The notes beneath the pieces were generated by a model. The model worked only from the letters and a program-made list of their open reading frames with translations. It ran no database searches and had not been told where the DNA came from. A stretch of DNA of 64,000 nt from Oscillatoria acuminata PCC 6304 (lineage in GTDB: Bacteria; Cyanobacteriota; Cyanobacteriia; Cyanobacteriales; Laspinemataceae). Of the stretch, positions 17,596 to 27,302 are shown piece by piece (within the stretch, counting starts at the first letter, position 1; each line of letters starts with the position of its first letter). The position numbers were made by a program, and so were the translations under genes. The stretch covers positions 6,697,227-6,761,226 of the forward strand of contig NC_019693.1 of the NCBI RefSeq assembly GCF_000317105.1, written 5' to 3'.

Positions 17596-18879
17596 GTGAC
17601 TCAGACCAACTTAGACTTCCTAGCAACCACCGATCCAGAGCTTACAGGTTACATCCAGCAAGAATTACAGCGCCAACGGGATGGCATCGAACTGATTGCC
17701 AGCGAAAACTTTACCTCTGCCGCAGTTTTAGCCGCCCAAGGTTCAGTTTTGACCAACAAATATGCCGAAGGATTGCCCGGTAAGCGCTATTATGGCGGGT
17801 GCGAATTTGTCGATAAAATTGAACAACTCGCCATCGATCGCGCCAAACAGTTATTCGGTGCCGCCCATGCCAACGTCCAACCCCATTCCGGCGCACAGGC
17901 CAATTTTGCCGTATTCCTAGCCCTGTTGCAACCCGGGGATACCATCATGGGAATGGACCTCTCTCATGGGGGACATTTAACCCACGGGTCTCCGGTGAAC
18001 GTCTCCGGCAAATGGTTTAAAGTCGAACATTACGGCGTCAGTCGCGAAACCGAACGCCTCGATTATGACCAAATTCGCGACTTGGCGAAGCAACATCAGC
18101 CGAAAATGATAATTTGCGGCTATTCTGCCTATCCCAGAATCATTGATTTCGAGAAATTCCGTGCGATCGCCGATGAAGTCGGGGCCTATCTGATGGCGGA
18201 TATTGCCCACATTGCCGGATTAGTCGCCACGGGACATCATCCCAATCCCCTCTCCCACTGCCATGTAGTCACCACCACCACCCATAAAACCCTCCGGGGT
18301 CCTCGTGGCGGTTTAATCCTCACCAACGACGAGGAATTAGGCAAAAAATTCGATAAAGCAGTCTTCCCCGGGACTCAAGGCGGACCCTTAGAGCACGTCA
18401 TCGCCGGAAAAGCCGTCGCCTTCGGAGAAGCCCTCAAACCTGAGTTTAAAGCCTATTCGGGCCAAGTGATTGCCAATGCTCAGGCAATGGCAGCGCAATT
18501 GCAAAGCCGAGGACTGAAACTGGTCAGCGATGGGACGGATAATCATTTGATGCTGGTGGACCTGCGATCGGTTGATATGACCGGGAAACAAGCGGATAAA
18601 CTGGTGAGCGAAGTGCATATCACCGCGAACAAAAACACTGTTCCGTTTGATCCCCAATCGCCTTTCGTCACCAGTGGATTGCGCCTAGGGTCTCCTGCTA
18701 TGACCACTCGCGGCATGGGAACCACAGAATTTACCGAGATTGCCAACATCATCAGCGATCGCCTGTTAAATCCCGAGGATGAGTCTGTAGCAGCCGACTG
18801 TCGCCAACGGGTGGCTAGTTTGTGCGATCGCTTCCCCCTCTATCCCCATTTGACCATTCCGGTTCCTGCCTTAGCGTAG
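17596..18879 (+). CDS. glyA: Serine hydroxymethyltransferase
   Basis: 427 residues from GTG 17596 (AGAGG upstream; product begins [20 protein letters not shown]). The upstream in-frame extension to 17431 contains no family-like sequence and is rejected. Family landmarks: [31 protein letters not shown] and the PLP lysine in [14 protein letters not shown] near residue 232. It interconverts serine and glycine with tetrahydrofolate, supplying one-carbon units and taking part in the photorespiratory glycine-serine step. No operon partner; the downstream gap is filled by repeats. Confidence 0.95.
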   Translation: MTQTNLDFLATTDPELTGYIQQELQRQRDGIELIASENFTSAAVLAAQGSVLTNKYAEGLPGKRYYGGCEFVDKIEQLAIDRAKQLFGAAHANVQPHSGAQANFAVFLALLQPGDTIMGMDLSHGGHLTHGSPVNVSGKWFKVEHYGVSRETERLDYDQIRDLAKQHQPKMIICGYSAYPRIIDFEKFRAIADEVGAYLMADIAHIAGLVATGHHPNPLSHCHVVTTTTHKTLRGPRGGLILTNDEELGKKFDKAVFPGTQGGPLEHVIAGKAVAFGEALKPEFKAYSGQVIANAQAMAAQLQSRGLKLVSDGTDNHLMLVDLRSVDMTGKQADKLVSEVHITANKNTVPFDPQSPFVTSGLRLGSPAMTTRGMGTTEFTEIANIISDRLLNPEDESVAADCRQRVASLCDRFPLYPHLTIPVPALA

Positions 18880-18893
18880 AGGATAGGTCAGTT

Positions 18894-19265
18894 TGTAGTA
18901 ACGACTGAAGTCGTTGCCGCGTGACTTGGCTAACGCCAAGTCACGCGGACCCATCTCCCCCATCTCTGCTACTTACAAGAGTAGGTTTTTTACGCTCAGG
19001 GGGATTTGCCTTTCTATTAACGTTACTTCCGGTCCCCTCCCCTTGGCAAGGGGAGGGTTAGGGTGGGGTCCTCTTGACCTGCTTACGCAGGTCAAGAGGA
19101 ATGGTTCGTTGGAGGGTGTCGGCGGTGACGCGCTTACGCCATGTCACGAAGAAAGAGGTTTCCTTAGTCTCCATGCGCGATCGCTGCAAAGAGTGCGTTA
19201 GGTGCGATCGCCCAAGAGGGACCCCACCCTAACCCTCCCCTTGCCAAGGGGAGGGGACCGGAGGT
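18894..19265. repeat. Repeat-filled gap after glyA, including a degenerate family B element
   Basis: 18896-18925 starts with GTAGTAACGACTGAAGTCGTT, the family E end (compare 24074-24145), then an inverted GCGTGACTTGGCTAACGCCAAGTCACGC. From 18972 (CTTACAAGAGTAGGTTTTTTA) begins a family B element: its inner arms GGTCCCCTCCCCTTGGCAAG (19032) and the inverse CTTGCCAAGGGGAGGGGACC (19241-19260) are separated by about 170 bp. The right terminal repeat is missing or decayed. Compare the complete copy at 37824-38132. No gene seen. Confidence 0.7.
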
Positions 19266-19389
19266 GCACTTCAGAATGTAAGCACCTCCCCACCTCCCAA
19301 TCTTGAATAAAACCTGCGAATTCCCACACCTTGCCGACGATTCGCTCTAAGATAAAAGATTGCACCCATCAACGAAGCCCGATCTAGTT

Positions 19390-20793
19390 ATGAGTAAGGG
19401 GACACTTTTCGATAAAGTTTGGAATTTACATACCGTCGGTACTCTAACCTCCGGACAAACCCAGTTGTTTATTGGACTGCACCTCATCCACGAAGTCACC
19501 AGTCCCCAAGCATTCGCCATGTTGCGCGAACGGGAACTGAAGGTGTTGTTTCCAGAACGGACGGTGGCGACGGTAGACCATATTGTGCCGACTGAAAATC
19601 AAGCGCGTCCCTTTGCCGATGTCCTGGCAGAAGAGATGATTGTCGCGTTAGAGGACAATTGTAAGGCCCATGATATTCGCTTTTATAATGTGGGGTCAGG
19701 ACGGCAGGGAATTGTCCATGTGATTGCACCGGAACAGGGACTCACCCAACCGGGAATGACGATCGCCTGTGGGGATTCGCACACCTCAACTCACGGCGCA
19801 TTTGGGGCGATCGCCTTTGGAATCGGTACCAGTCAAGTGCGCGATATCCTCGCCTCCCAAACTTTGGCGCTTTCTAAGCTCAAAGTTCGGAAAATTGAGG
19901 TCAATGGCACTCTGAATCCGGGGGTTTATGCCAAAGATGTTGTCCTGCACCTGATCCGTAAATTAGGGGTAAATGGCGGCGTGGGATATGCCTACGAATA
20001 TGCCGGAAGCACTTTTGAGCAAATGTCGATGGAAGAACGGATGACCGTTTGTAACATGGCGATTGAAGGCGGGGCCAGATGTGGATATATTAATCCGGAT
20101 CAGGTGACGTTTGACTATCTCAAAGGGAGAGAATTTGCACCGAAAGGGGAAGAGTGGGATAAGGCGGTGGAATGGTGGACGAGTATCCGCAGTGATGCGG
20201 ATGCAGAATATGATGATGTGGTAGTTTTTGATGCAGCAGACATTCAGCCAACGGTGACTTGGGGAATTACACCGGGACAAGGAATTGGGATTAATGAAAC
20301 GATTCCGAAACCGGAGGAATTATCCGATAGTGATCGGGCGATCGCGCAAGAAGCGTATCGCTATATGAAATTGAATCCAGGCGATAAGATTGCTGGAACT
20401 AAAGTGGATGTTTGCTTTGTGGGAAGCTGCACCAATGGGCGAATTAGTGATTTACGAGAAGCGGCAAAATTTGCTAAAGGTCGTCAAGTAGCTTCGGGAA
20501 TTAAAGCCTTTATTGTCCCCGGTTCTGAGGATGTGAAAAAGCAAGCTGAAGCGGAAGGATTGGATAAGGTTTTCCTAGAAGCGGGCTTTGAATGGCGGGA
20601 ATCGGGCTGTTCGATGTGTTTGGCGATGAATCCGGATAAGTTGCAAGGGAGTCAAATTAGTGCCTCTTCTTCTAATCGGAATTTTAAAGGTCGTCAAGGG
20701 TCTTCGGAAGGTCGCACTTTATTAATGAGTCCGGCAATGGTTGTTGCTGCTGCTATTAATGGGGTGGTTTCTGATGTTCGGGATTTATTGTAG
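19390..20793 (+). CDS. leuC: 3-isopropylmalate dehydratase large subunit
   Basis: 467 residues from ATG 19390 ([19 protein letters not shown]); the upstream TTG extension to 19360 is not family-like. Aconitase-fold enzyme: [13 protein letters not shown] near residue 130 and the 4Fe-4S ligands in [11 protein letters not shown] and [13 protein letters not shown]. With LeuD it isomerises 2- to 3-isopropylmalate in leucine biosynthesis. LeuD follows on the same strand after a 363-bp repeat tract, so the two are probably cotranscribed but separated by stable hairpins. Confidence 0.95.
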   Translation: MSKGTLFDKVWNLHTVGTLTSGQTQLFIGLHLIHEVTSPQAFAMLRERELKVLFPERTVATVDHIVPTENQARPFADVLAEEMIVALEDNCKAHDIRFYNVGSGRQGIVHVIAPEQGLTQPGMTIACGDSHTSTHGAFGAIAFGIGTSQVRDILASQTLALSKLKVRKIEVNGTLNPGVYAKDVVLHLIRKLGVNGGVGYAYEYAGSTFEQMSMEERMTVCNMAIEGGARCGYINPDQVTFDYLKGREFAPKGEEWDKAVEWWTSIRSDADAEYDDVVVFDAADIQPTVTWGITPGQGIGINETIPKPEELSDSDRAIAQEAYRYMKLNPGDKIAGTKVDVCFVGSCTNGRISDLREAAKFAKGRQVASGIKAFIVPGSEDVKKQAEAEGLDKVFLEAGFEWRESGCSMCLAMNPDKLQGSQISASSSNRNFKGRQGSSEGRTLLMSPAMVVAAAINGVVSDVRDLL

Positions 20794-20801
20794 TAGGGGA
20801 T

Positions 20802-21120
20802 AACAACCGGCGGGGGGCGGGGGTTAACAACCGGCGGGGGTTCAAACCCCCGCCTAATAGCTAAAGTCGGTTAAAAACCGACTAAAAACATGAACTTATA
20901 AGTCAACAACCGGCGGGGGTTCAAACCCCCGCCTAATAGCTAAAGTCGGTTAAAAACCGACTAAAAACATAAACTTATAAGTCAACAACCGGCGGGGGTT
21001 CAAACCCCCAGCGTTCCATCGCAGAACCCGCCAAATTATCCCAGTCGGTTTTAACCGACTTTAGCTATTAGCTGGGGGTTTGAACCCCCAGCGGTCCCGG
21101 GGTTTGAACCCCCAGCGGGT
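20802..21120. repeat. 79-bp direct repeats with internal palindromes between leuC and leuD
   Basis: Two full 79-bp units (20826-20904, 20905-20983) differ by one base; a third begins at 20984 and breaks off after about 26 bp. Each unit contains two palindromes: GCGGGGGTTCAAACCCCCGC and AGTCGGTTAAAAACCGACT. From about 21041 to 21090 the same two palindromes recur in inverted order and orientation, then GGGGTTTGAACCCCCAGCGG again at about 21098-21117. This would form a nest of alternative hairpins in the leuC-leuD transcript. Confidence 0.85.
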
Positions 21121-21156
21121 GTCGCAATCCACAGCAAATCTAGGAGAAAAATATCG

Positions 21157-21750
21157 ATGAGTAATGAAGTAAAAATCATTCAGGGTCGGGGAATTCCCCT
21201 GGTAGGGAATGATATTGATACCGATCGCATTATTCCGGCGCGGTTTTTGCGTTGTGTGACGTTTGATGGGTTGGGGGAAGAAGTTTTTAAGGACGATCGC
21301 GCTCAATCTAATGGGACTCATCCTTTTGACCAACCCCAATATCAAGGGGCAAAATTGTTGGTGGTGAATGCAAATTTTGGTTGTGGTTCCAGTCGGGAAC
21401 ACGCACCCCAGGCGATCGCCCGGTGGGGAATTGATGGCATTATTGGCGAAAGTTTTGCTGAGATTTTCTTTGGCAATTGTGTGGCGATGGGGGTTGTCTG
21501 TGTCACTGCTGACCCTGCCACGGTGAAAACTTTGCAAGAGGCGATCGCCGATAATCCTAACCTGGAAATCACCTTAGATGTAGAGGCGAGACAGGTGCAG
21601 TTCCCAGGATTTAGTGCATCGGTTAATATGGCAGCAGGTCCCCACCAAATGCTCACCACGGGCACCTGGGATACTTGCGGACAATTGGTTGGTAATCGCG
21701 ATGCCATCCGCACCACCGCTGCTCAATTGCCCTATCTCGCCTGGAAATAG
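21157..21750 (+). CDS. leuD: 3-isopropylmalate dehydratase small subunit
   Basis: 197 residues, ATG preceded by AGGAGA. Swivelling-domain landmarks: [16 protein letters not shown] and the [13 protein letters not shown] loop (residues about 72-84). Pairs with LeuC to complete the leucine-pathway isomerase. Length is typical for the bacterial type. A repeat tract, rather than a gene, separates it from leuC. Confidence 0.95.
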   Translation: MSNEVKIIQGRGIPLVGNDIDTDRIIPARFLRCVTFDGLGEEVFKDDRAQSNGTHPFDQPQYQGAKLLVVNANFGCGSSREHAPQAIARWGIDGIIGESFAEIFFGNCVAMGVVCVTADPATVKTLQEAIADNPNLEITLDVEARQVQFPGFSASVNMAAGPHQMLTTGTWDTCGQLVGNRDAIRTTAAQLPYLAWK

Positions 21751-21863
21751 CGATCGCAACTATTGATTGTAACAGGGGGAACCTACCCCCTCAATACTTT
21801 AAATTTTTTAGCGAGTTTAGCAATTAGGTAGGGATTTCAACCCTTACTCGATAAAAAAAATCC

Positions 21864-24059
21864 ATGCTCAACATTCCCAATCTAATCAGTCAAGAACTCT
21901 CGGTTAATCTCTGGCAAGTCGAAAATGCCTTAGAATTGTTGCAGGAAGGAGCAACGATTCCGTTTATTGCCCGATATCGGAAAGAACGCACCGGGTCGTT
22001 AGACGAGGTTCAGTTACGCGATATTGCCGAACGGTTTGCTTATATTACGGAAATCGAAGACCGGAAAAAAGTAATTTTAGAGGCCATTTCCCAAGCGGGA
22101 AAACTCACCGATGAACTGAGGCTCAAAATTGAATCCTGTCAGCAAAAAACTGAACTGGAAGACCTCTATCTCCCCTATCGCGCCAAGCGTCGAACTCGCG
22201 CTACGGTTGCCCGAGAAAAAGGTTTAGAACCGTTGGCAGAGTGGATTGCTGCTCTCAATTTGAGCAAAGCAACCGCCAGTTTAGCAGTAGAAGCGGCCAA
22301 ATATCTTTCCCCAGAAAATGGCATTAACACGGCAGAAGATGCCCTCCAAGGCGCTTCGGATATTTTAGCCGAAGCGGTCTCGGAACGGGCCGAATCTCGG
22401 GCCTATTTACGGGATTATTTCTTACAAGAGGGGCGATTTGTCTCCCAAATTAAGGATGACCATCCCGAAGGCAGTACCAAATATGAAATGTATCGGGATT
22501 ATCAGGCCAAAGTCAAGGATATTGCATCCCATAACCTGTTAGCTTTGTTCCGGGGAGAAAAGGAGGAGATTCTTACCCTGGATTTGGATTTTGATGAATC
22601 TCAGGTGTTGGGATATTTGGAATCTCAGGAGATTAAAACCAAGGTTCCAGAGATTAAAAACTTTTATCGGGAGATGATAAAAGATGCGTTTAATCGGTTG
22701 ATGAAGAATTCGCTGACCACTGAGGTGCGATCGCTGAAAAAACAAGAGGCGGATCTCGCTTCTATTAGCACCTTTGAATCTAATTTACGGGAGTTATTAC
22801 TCTCGGCACCTGCTGGAATGAAACCGGCGATCGCCATTGATCCAGGATTTAGAACCGGATGCAAAGTCACGGTGCTCGATGGCACCGGACAGTTTTTAGA
22901 ATATCACACCATTTTCCCCCATACCGGGGACCGGCAGCGCCTAGAAGCGGCCAAAACCATTAAAACCCTGATTGCTAAATATCAAATTGAATTGATTGCG
23001 ATCGGTAATGGCACCGCTGGACGAGAAACCGATGCCTTTATTGGCGAAGTAATTAAAACCTGTACTCCCCCACCAATTAAGGTAATGGTGAATGAATCCG
23101 GTGCCTCAATCTATTCTGCCAGTGATGTGGCGCGGGAAGAGTTTCCGGAATTAGATTTAACCGTCCGGGGTGCGATTAGTATTGGGAGACGGTTGCAAGA
23201 CCCGCTAGCGGAATTGGTGAAAATTGACCCCAAATCCATTGGGGTGGGTCAATATCAACATGATGTAGACCAAAAGTTACTGCGGAAAAAATTAGAGGAA
23301 ACGGTAGAAAGTTGCGTCAACTATGTTGGCGTAGACTTAAATACTGCTTCTAAGGAACTACTGACCTTTGTTTCAGGATTGACGCCAACCATTGCTAAAA
23401 ATATTGTCACCTATCGCAATGAAAATGGGGCGTTTAAAAATCGCCGTCAATTGCTGAAAGTGGCAAAATTAGGACCAAAAACTTATGAACAGGCGGCGGG
23501 ATTTTTGCGAATTCGCGGGGGAGAGAATCCTTTAGATAATACGGCAGTGCATCCGGAGAGTTATCCGGTGGTGAAGGCCATTGCTGCCGATTTGAACGTT
23601 CCCTTAACAGACATTGCCAAAGCATCGGACCAATTAAAATCGGTGAAATTGGATAAATATGTCACCGAACTGGTGGGAATTCCCACCCTACGGGATATTA
23701 TTGCCGAGTTAGAAAAACCGGGACGCGACCCTCGTGCTCAGTTTAAATCTGCCACCTTTAAAGAGGGGGTGAATGAACTGAAGGATTTGCAACCGGGAAT
23801 GGAACTCGAAGGGGTGGTGACGAATGTTGCCAACTTTGGCGCATTTGTGGATATTGGGGTGCATCAGGATGGATTGGTGCATATTTCCCAACTTGCCGAT
23901 CGCTTTGTGGATAATCCGAATCAAGTGGTGAAGGTGGGACAGGTGGTGAAAGTGCGTGTGCTTTCGGTGGATGAAAAGTTGAAGCGGATTAGTTTAACTA
24001 TGCGATCGCCACAAGAAAGACCCAATCCCAGCAACCAAGTCAACCGTAGACCTCGTTAA
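21864..24059 (+). CDS. tex: Tex family RNA-binding protein (transcription accessory)
   Basis: 731 residues with full Tex architecture: N-terminal helical region (IPFIARYRKERTG), YqgF/RNase H-like domain near 320-440 (AIDPGFRTGCKVTVLDG), helix-hairpin-helix repeats near 490-560 (LNTASKELLTFVSGL) and a C-terminal S1 RNA-binding domain near 640-715 (GMELEGVVTNVANFGAFVDIG). Tex binds nucleic acid and is implicated in transcription and stress tolerance in other bacteria. Alone on its strand; a family E repeat follows directly. Confidence 0.93.
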   Translation: MLNIPNLISQELSVNLWQVENALELLQEGATIPFIARYRKERTGSLDEVQLRDIAERFAYITEIEDRKKVILEAISQAGKLTDELRLKIESCQQKTELEDLYLPYRAKRRTRATVAREKGLEPLAEWIAALNLSKATASLAVEAAKYLSPENGINTAEDALQGASDILAEAVSERAESRAYLRDYFLQEGRFVSQIKDDHPEGSTKYEMYRDYQAKVKDIASHNLLALFRGEKEEILTLDLDFDESQVLGYLESQEIKTKVPEIKNFYREMIKDAFNRLMKNSLTTEVRSLKKQEADLASISTFESNLRELLLSAPAGMKPAIAIDPGFRTGCKVTVLDGTGQFLEYHTIFPHTGDRQRLEAAKTIKTLIAKYQIELIAIGNGTAGRETDAFIGEVIKTCTPPPIKVMVNESGASIYSASDVAREEFPELDLTVRGAISIGRRLQDPLAELVKIDPKSIGVGQYQHDVDQKLLRKKLEETVESCVNYVGVDLNTASKELLTFVSGLTPTIAKNIVTYRNENGAFKNRRQLLKVAKLGPKTYEQAAGFLRIRGGENPLDNTAVHPESYPVVKAIAADLNVPLTDIAKASDQLKSVKLDKYVTELVGIPTLRDIIAELEKPGRDPRAQFKSATFKEGVNELKDLQPGMELEGVVTNVANFGAFVDIGVHQDGLVHISQLADRFVDNPNQVVKVGQVVKVRVLSVDEKLKRISLTMRSPQERPNPSNQVNRRPR

Positions 24060-24073
24060 ACAGCAGGGAAAGA

Positions 24074-24145
24074 AACGACTAAAGTCGTTACTACGAACTA
24101 AGAAAACTAGAAATTTCCCCTTTTGTAGTAACGACTTCAGTCGTT
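24074..24145. repeat. Short inverted-repeat element, family E
   Basis: Ends AACGACTAAAGTCGTTACTA (24074) and its inverse TAGTAACGACTTCAGTCGTT (to 24145), one mismatch, each itself palindromic, with a 30-bp AT-rich centre. The same end occurs at 18896 downstream of glyA. Located just after tex. Confidence 0.7.
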
Positions 24146-24185
24146 CTCCGGGTTCATGCAGACCAAGATAGAACCGAGGGCGCGA

Positions 24186-24191
24186 TATAAT
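24186..24191 (+). promoter_or_regulatory. Possible -10 element for the KaiC-like gene
   Basis: TATAAT, 54 bp before the start codon; no good -35 is seen. A small inverted repeat ACGATGTAATCATCGT at 24200-24215 lies just downstream and may be an operator or part of the leader. Confidence 0.35.
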
Positions 24192-24244
24192 AATTACTAC
24201 GATGTAATCATCGTCTAATCTTTCCAAAATCCATTTGTAAAATC

Positions 24245-25969
24245 ATGATTCAACAAAGTTTTAAGGGAAAAACTGAACCGCAGGAGTTAGCAAAATGTCC
24301 TTCAGGTATTCGAGGTTTGGATGAAATAACCGGGGGTGGATTACCCCAGGGACGACCCACTTTAGTCTGTGGAACAGCCGGTTGTGGTAAAACCTTGATG
24401 GCGATGCAGTTTTTAATCAAGGGGGTTGAGGACTATGATGAACCCGGTGTGTTTATGTCCTTTGAAGAAACTGCTGAAGAATTAAGACAAAATGTCATCT
24501 CCCTCGGGTGGGATGTTAAAGCATTACAAGACCAAAAAAAATTAGGGATTGATTATGTGCATATCGATCGCAGTGAGTTTCAAGAAACTGGAGAATATAA
24601 TTTAGAAGGGTTATTTTTGCGACTGGCGATCGCCATTGATCGAGTCCAAGCCAAGCGCGTTGCTTTGGATACCCTAGAGGTACTCTTTGGCGGATTGGAT
24701 AATGAGGCGATTGTCCGATCCGAACTGCGGCGGTTGTTTCGGTGGCTGAAAGATAAAGGGGTGACGGCGATTATTACTGCCGAAAGTGGGGAAAATTCCC
24801 TCACCCGTCAAGGATTAGAGGAATATGTTTCTGATTGTGTGATTCGTCTGCAACAGCAAGTTAGCGATCGCATTGCCACCCGGACTTTACATATTGTCAA
24901 ATATCGGGGGTCCAAACATGGCAGTAATGAATACCCGTTTTTAATTGAAACAGACGGAATTTCTGTCGTTCCTATTACCTCGATCGGACTGAATCATCAA
25001 GTGTCTACGGAACGAATTTCCACTGGAATTCATCGCCTAGATATGATGTTAGGCGGCCAGGGATTTTATCGCGGTAGTAGTGTTTTAATTAGTGGCACCG
25101 CAGGTACGGGAAAAAGTACGGTAGCGGCACATTTTGCTCAGGCAACTTGTAGGCGGGGAGAACGATGTTTGTACATTGCGTTTGAGGAATCTCCCAACCA
25201 AATTATTCGGAATATGCGATCGATTGGGTTAGACTTAGAAAGTTGCGTTCAAGATGGTTTGCTCGTCTTTGAATCCGTCCGTCCGACCCTGTACGGGTTA
25301 GAAATGCACCTGGTCAAATTCTATCATGCGATCGAAACCTTAAAACCCCAGGTTGTGATTGTTGATCCCATTTCTAACCTGCATTATGTCGGAAATGATA
25401 TCGAAGTCAAATCCTTTCTGATGCGCCTGATAGACTTTCTGAAAACCCACATTATCACCAGTTTGATGACGAGCCTCACCATCAGCAGCAGTACATCCTT
25501 AGAACGTACAGATATCGGGGTTTCTTCATTAATGGATACCTGGCTGATGCTGCGGGATATGGAAACCAACGGCGAACGCAATCGATTACTTTACTTGCTG
25601 AAATCTCGCGGCATGGAACACTCCAATCAAGTTCGGGAATTTCGCCTGAGTTCATCCGGGGTAGAATTAATCAAAGCATATCTCGGACCTGGAGGTGTAC
25701 TCACGGGTTCAGCAAGAGCGGTCCAGGAATCTCGCGAACAAGCCGATGCATTACTGCGGCAAAAAGACATTGAAACCAAACAACGAAACATCGAACGGAA
25801 ACGGGCGGTGATTGAAGCAAAAATTCAGGCACTGCAAGCTGATTTTGAATTAGAAAAATCTGAAATAGAACGGATCATCCATAAAGAAGAGTTGGAGGAA
25901 AAAATTCAACGAGAAACGGAAATAACAATGGGAGAAATGCGACGGGTTAATGGGAAGCCGGACTTATAG
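24245..25969 (+). CDS. KaiC-like double-domain ATPase with C-terminal coiled coil
   Basis: 574 residues, two RecA/KaiC domains. CI: Walker A GTAGCGKT (43-50), catalytic pair in FMSFEETAEE. CII: GTAGTGKS (about 283-290), pair in YIAFEESPNQ. The region corresponding to the KaiC phosphosites Ser431-Thr432 reads GVSSLMDTW, so two Ser (about 427-428) sit at the switch positions. The last 75 residues form a charged coiled coil (ESREQADALLRQKDIETKQR onwards) instead of the KaiA-binding A-loop tail. This makes it a KaiA-independent KaiC paralogue rather than the core oscillator KaiC. A KaiB-like gene follows, supporting a partner pair. Function of such pairs is not established in detail. Confidence 0.9.
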   Translation: MIQQSFKGKTEPQELAKCPSGIRGLDEITGGGLPQGRPTLVCGTAGCGKTLMAMQFLIKGVEDYDEPGVFMSFEETAEELRQNVISLGWDVKALQDQKKLGIDYVHIDRSEFQETGEYNLEGLFLRLAIAIDRVQAKRVALDTLEVLFGGLDNEAIVRSELRRLFRWLKDKGVTAIITAESGENSLTRQGLEEYVSDCVIRLQQQVSDRIATRTLHIVKYRGSKHGSNEYPFLIETDGISVVPITSIGLNHQVSTERISTGIHRLDMMLGGQGFYRGSSVLISGTAGTGKSTVAAHFAQATCRRGERCLYIAFEESPNQIIRNMRSIGLDLESCVQDGLLVFESVRPTLYGLEMHLVKFYHAIETLKPQVVIVDPISNLHYVGNDIEVKSFLMRLIDFLKTHIITSLMTSLTISSSTSLERTDIGVSSLMDTWLMLRDMETNGERNRLLYLLKSRGMEHSNQVREFRLSSSGVELIKAYLGPGGVLTGSARAVQESREQADALLRQKDIETKQRNIERKRAVIEAKIQALQADFELEKSEIERIIHKEELEEKIQRETEITMGEMRRVNGKPDL

Positions 25970-26169
25970 TGGGTCTCAATTATTCCGTGACGGGTGAAAG
26001 AGCGAGTCACCCTTCCCTTGTGGGTCACCAAAGATTATCCATCCTAAAAACTGGGCTATAGCCTCCTATTCGAGTATTCCCCTAGAAAGTCTGGAAGGGC
26101 GAGAAAACCCTCTTCTCCCGACTCACAAGAATTCGTGTAAATGTTTAAACGTCTGCTATTTCTATTTTA
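25970..26169. other. Spacer between KaiC-like and KaiB-like genes
   Basis: About 200 bp with no gene, containing GTGACGGGTGAAAGAGCGAGTCACCC (inverted-repeat-like). Then element C1 follows; the two genes are therefore 363 bp apart. Confidence 0.4.
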
Positions 26170-26290
26170 TACCAAATCCGGTTGTAAAAAGTCGATTTTC
26201 TCTTCAGCCTGCGGAGGCAGGCTTCGTCCGTGTAGCCCCACCCTTCAGGGTGCGGGTTTAGTAGACCCAAGACAACCGGATTCCGTATTA
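26170..26290. repeat. Short inverted-repeat element, family C, copy 1
   Basis: Starts TACCAAATCCGGTTGTAAAA and ends ACAACCGGATTCCGTATTA, so inverted ends share AATCCGGTTGT. The core carries GCCTGCGGAGGCAGGC and CACCCTTCAGGGTG hairpins. Copies at 27760-27867 (inverted) and 35297-35406. It lies 43 bp upstream of the KaiB-like start and accounts for the false 64-codon extension of that ORF. Confidence 0.8.
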
Positions 26291-26332
26291 GGAGTAGCCC
26301 ATGATATCAGTGACTCATTCAAGGAAAAGAAC

Positions 26333-26689
26333 ATGGAAAACAATCCAGAAAAAATCTCTAAACCCGAAGTCGATGTATTTGAAGAGTTTTTATCTCGACC
26401 CAAGGAGGAAAAATACTTACTCCGCTTATTTATTGCTGGAAATACGCCCAATTCTAATCGAGCTTTCAACAAAATTAAAAATATTTGTGAAGAATATTTA
26501 CCGGGACGATATGAATTAGAAGTTATTGATATTTATGAACAGCCGGAACTGATGGAACAAGAACAAATTATTGCCATTCCGACTTTAGTCAAGAAACTGC
26601 CGCCACCGCTACAGAAGTTTATTGGGGATTTGGCGAATACGGAAAAGGTGCTGCTTGGATTAGATATTAACTATTATCGCTCCCATTAA
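26333..26689 (+). CDS. KaiB-like protein
   Basis: 118 residues from ATG 26333, with AAGGA upstream; the open frame extends back to 26141 through repeat C1 but that part is clearly not protein. An acidic N-terminal arm of about 25 residues precedes the thioredoxin-like KaiB fold: LRLFIAGNTPNSNRAFNKIK, YELEVIDIYEQPELME, AIPTLVKKLPPPLQKFIGDL and KVLLGLD. These match KaiB motifs closely. KaiB binds the CI ring of KaiC after fold switching. Next to a KaiC-like gene this is probably its partner. Classified as KaiB-like rather than KaiB because the N-terminal arm and context differ from kaiABC. Confidence 0.88.
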   Translation: MENNPEKISKPEVDVFEEFLSRPKEEKYLLRLFIAGNTPNSNRAFNKIKNICEEYLPGRYELEVIDIYEQPELMEQEQIIAIPTLVKKLPPPLQKFIGDLANTEKVLLGLDINYYRSH

Positions 26690-26817
26690 TCGGGGCAAAT
26701 GATGGGGAGTTCAAGGCGGTTTGAGGCTTCACAGGACTCCTGTTATCCAGTCACGGCAAGAGAAGGAGCGCACGATGGTGTGCGCCCTACTTCTGGGGAC
26801 TCCTCCCTCATCTATGC

Positions 26818-27180
26818 TTAGAGCAGCGGTGCACCATTTCCCCGAGGCAGTCTCATCCCTTCTGTTGCTTGCCGGTATTCTTCCACACTATCGGAATAGT
26901 CGATCGGCAGCACCGATGCTACGTTTTCGTGGGGACGGGGAATAATCACCCAAGTTTCTAAGGTCGCCCCAAATGTATGCTCTACGGCATCGATTCCGGC
27001 CTCCATTGCCGTTTTGACTTCCGAGACATCCCCCCGAATCATCACGGTGAACCGTGCGCTACCCGCTCTAATATATCCCACTAAGGTGACGCGACCTGCT
27101 TTCACCATCGCGTCTGCTGCTGCTAAAATTCCTGGAAACCCCTTGGTTTCAAGTGCTCCAACTGCTTGCTGTGATGGCAT
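26818..27180 (-). CDS. ccmK4: Carboxysome shell protein CcmK4-type
   Basis: 120 residues, single BMC domain (AVGALETKGFPGILAAADAM, TLVGYIRAGSARFTVMIRGDV, WVIIPRPHENV). The RAGS pore loop region and GYIRAGSARF wording are characteristic of CcmK4 and distinguish it from CcmK1/K2. Downstream of ccmK3 on the same strand, the usual satellite pair. CcmK3 and CcmK4 form mixed hexamers that tune beta-carboxysome shell permeability. The C-terminal tail is slightly longer than the typical 112 residues. Confidence 0.9.
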   Translation of the reverse strand: MPSQQAVGALETKGFPGILAAADAMVKAGRVTLVGYIRAGSARFTVMIRGDVSEVKTAMEAGIDAVEHTFGATLETWVIIPRPHENVASVLPIDYSDSVEEYRQATEGMRLPRGNGAPLL

Positions 27181-27302
27181 CCTCTATTTTCCTCAATCAA
27201 AACGGTAAAACTCCCAAACCCAATTTTACGCAGCTTGTTGACACATTTAGTCTTCAGTTGCGGATTATTTTATAATTCTGGGGTCCTGGGTAGGGGCAGA
27301 AA

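Noticed and set aside
20802-21120. 79-bp repeats as a possible CRISPR array
   Set aside because: The units are longer than CRISPR repeats, occur only about two and a half times, are contiguous rather than spaced by unique sequences, and are themselves palindromic.
26141-26332. Longer KaiB-like protein using the first in-frame ATG
   Set aside because: This stretch is repeat element C1 translated by chance; the ATG at 26333 has a good ribosome-binding site and begins the family-like sequence.
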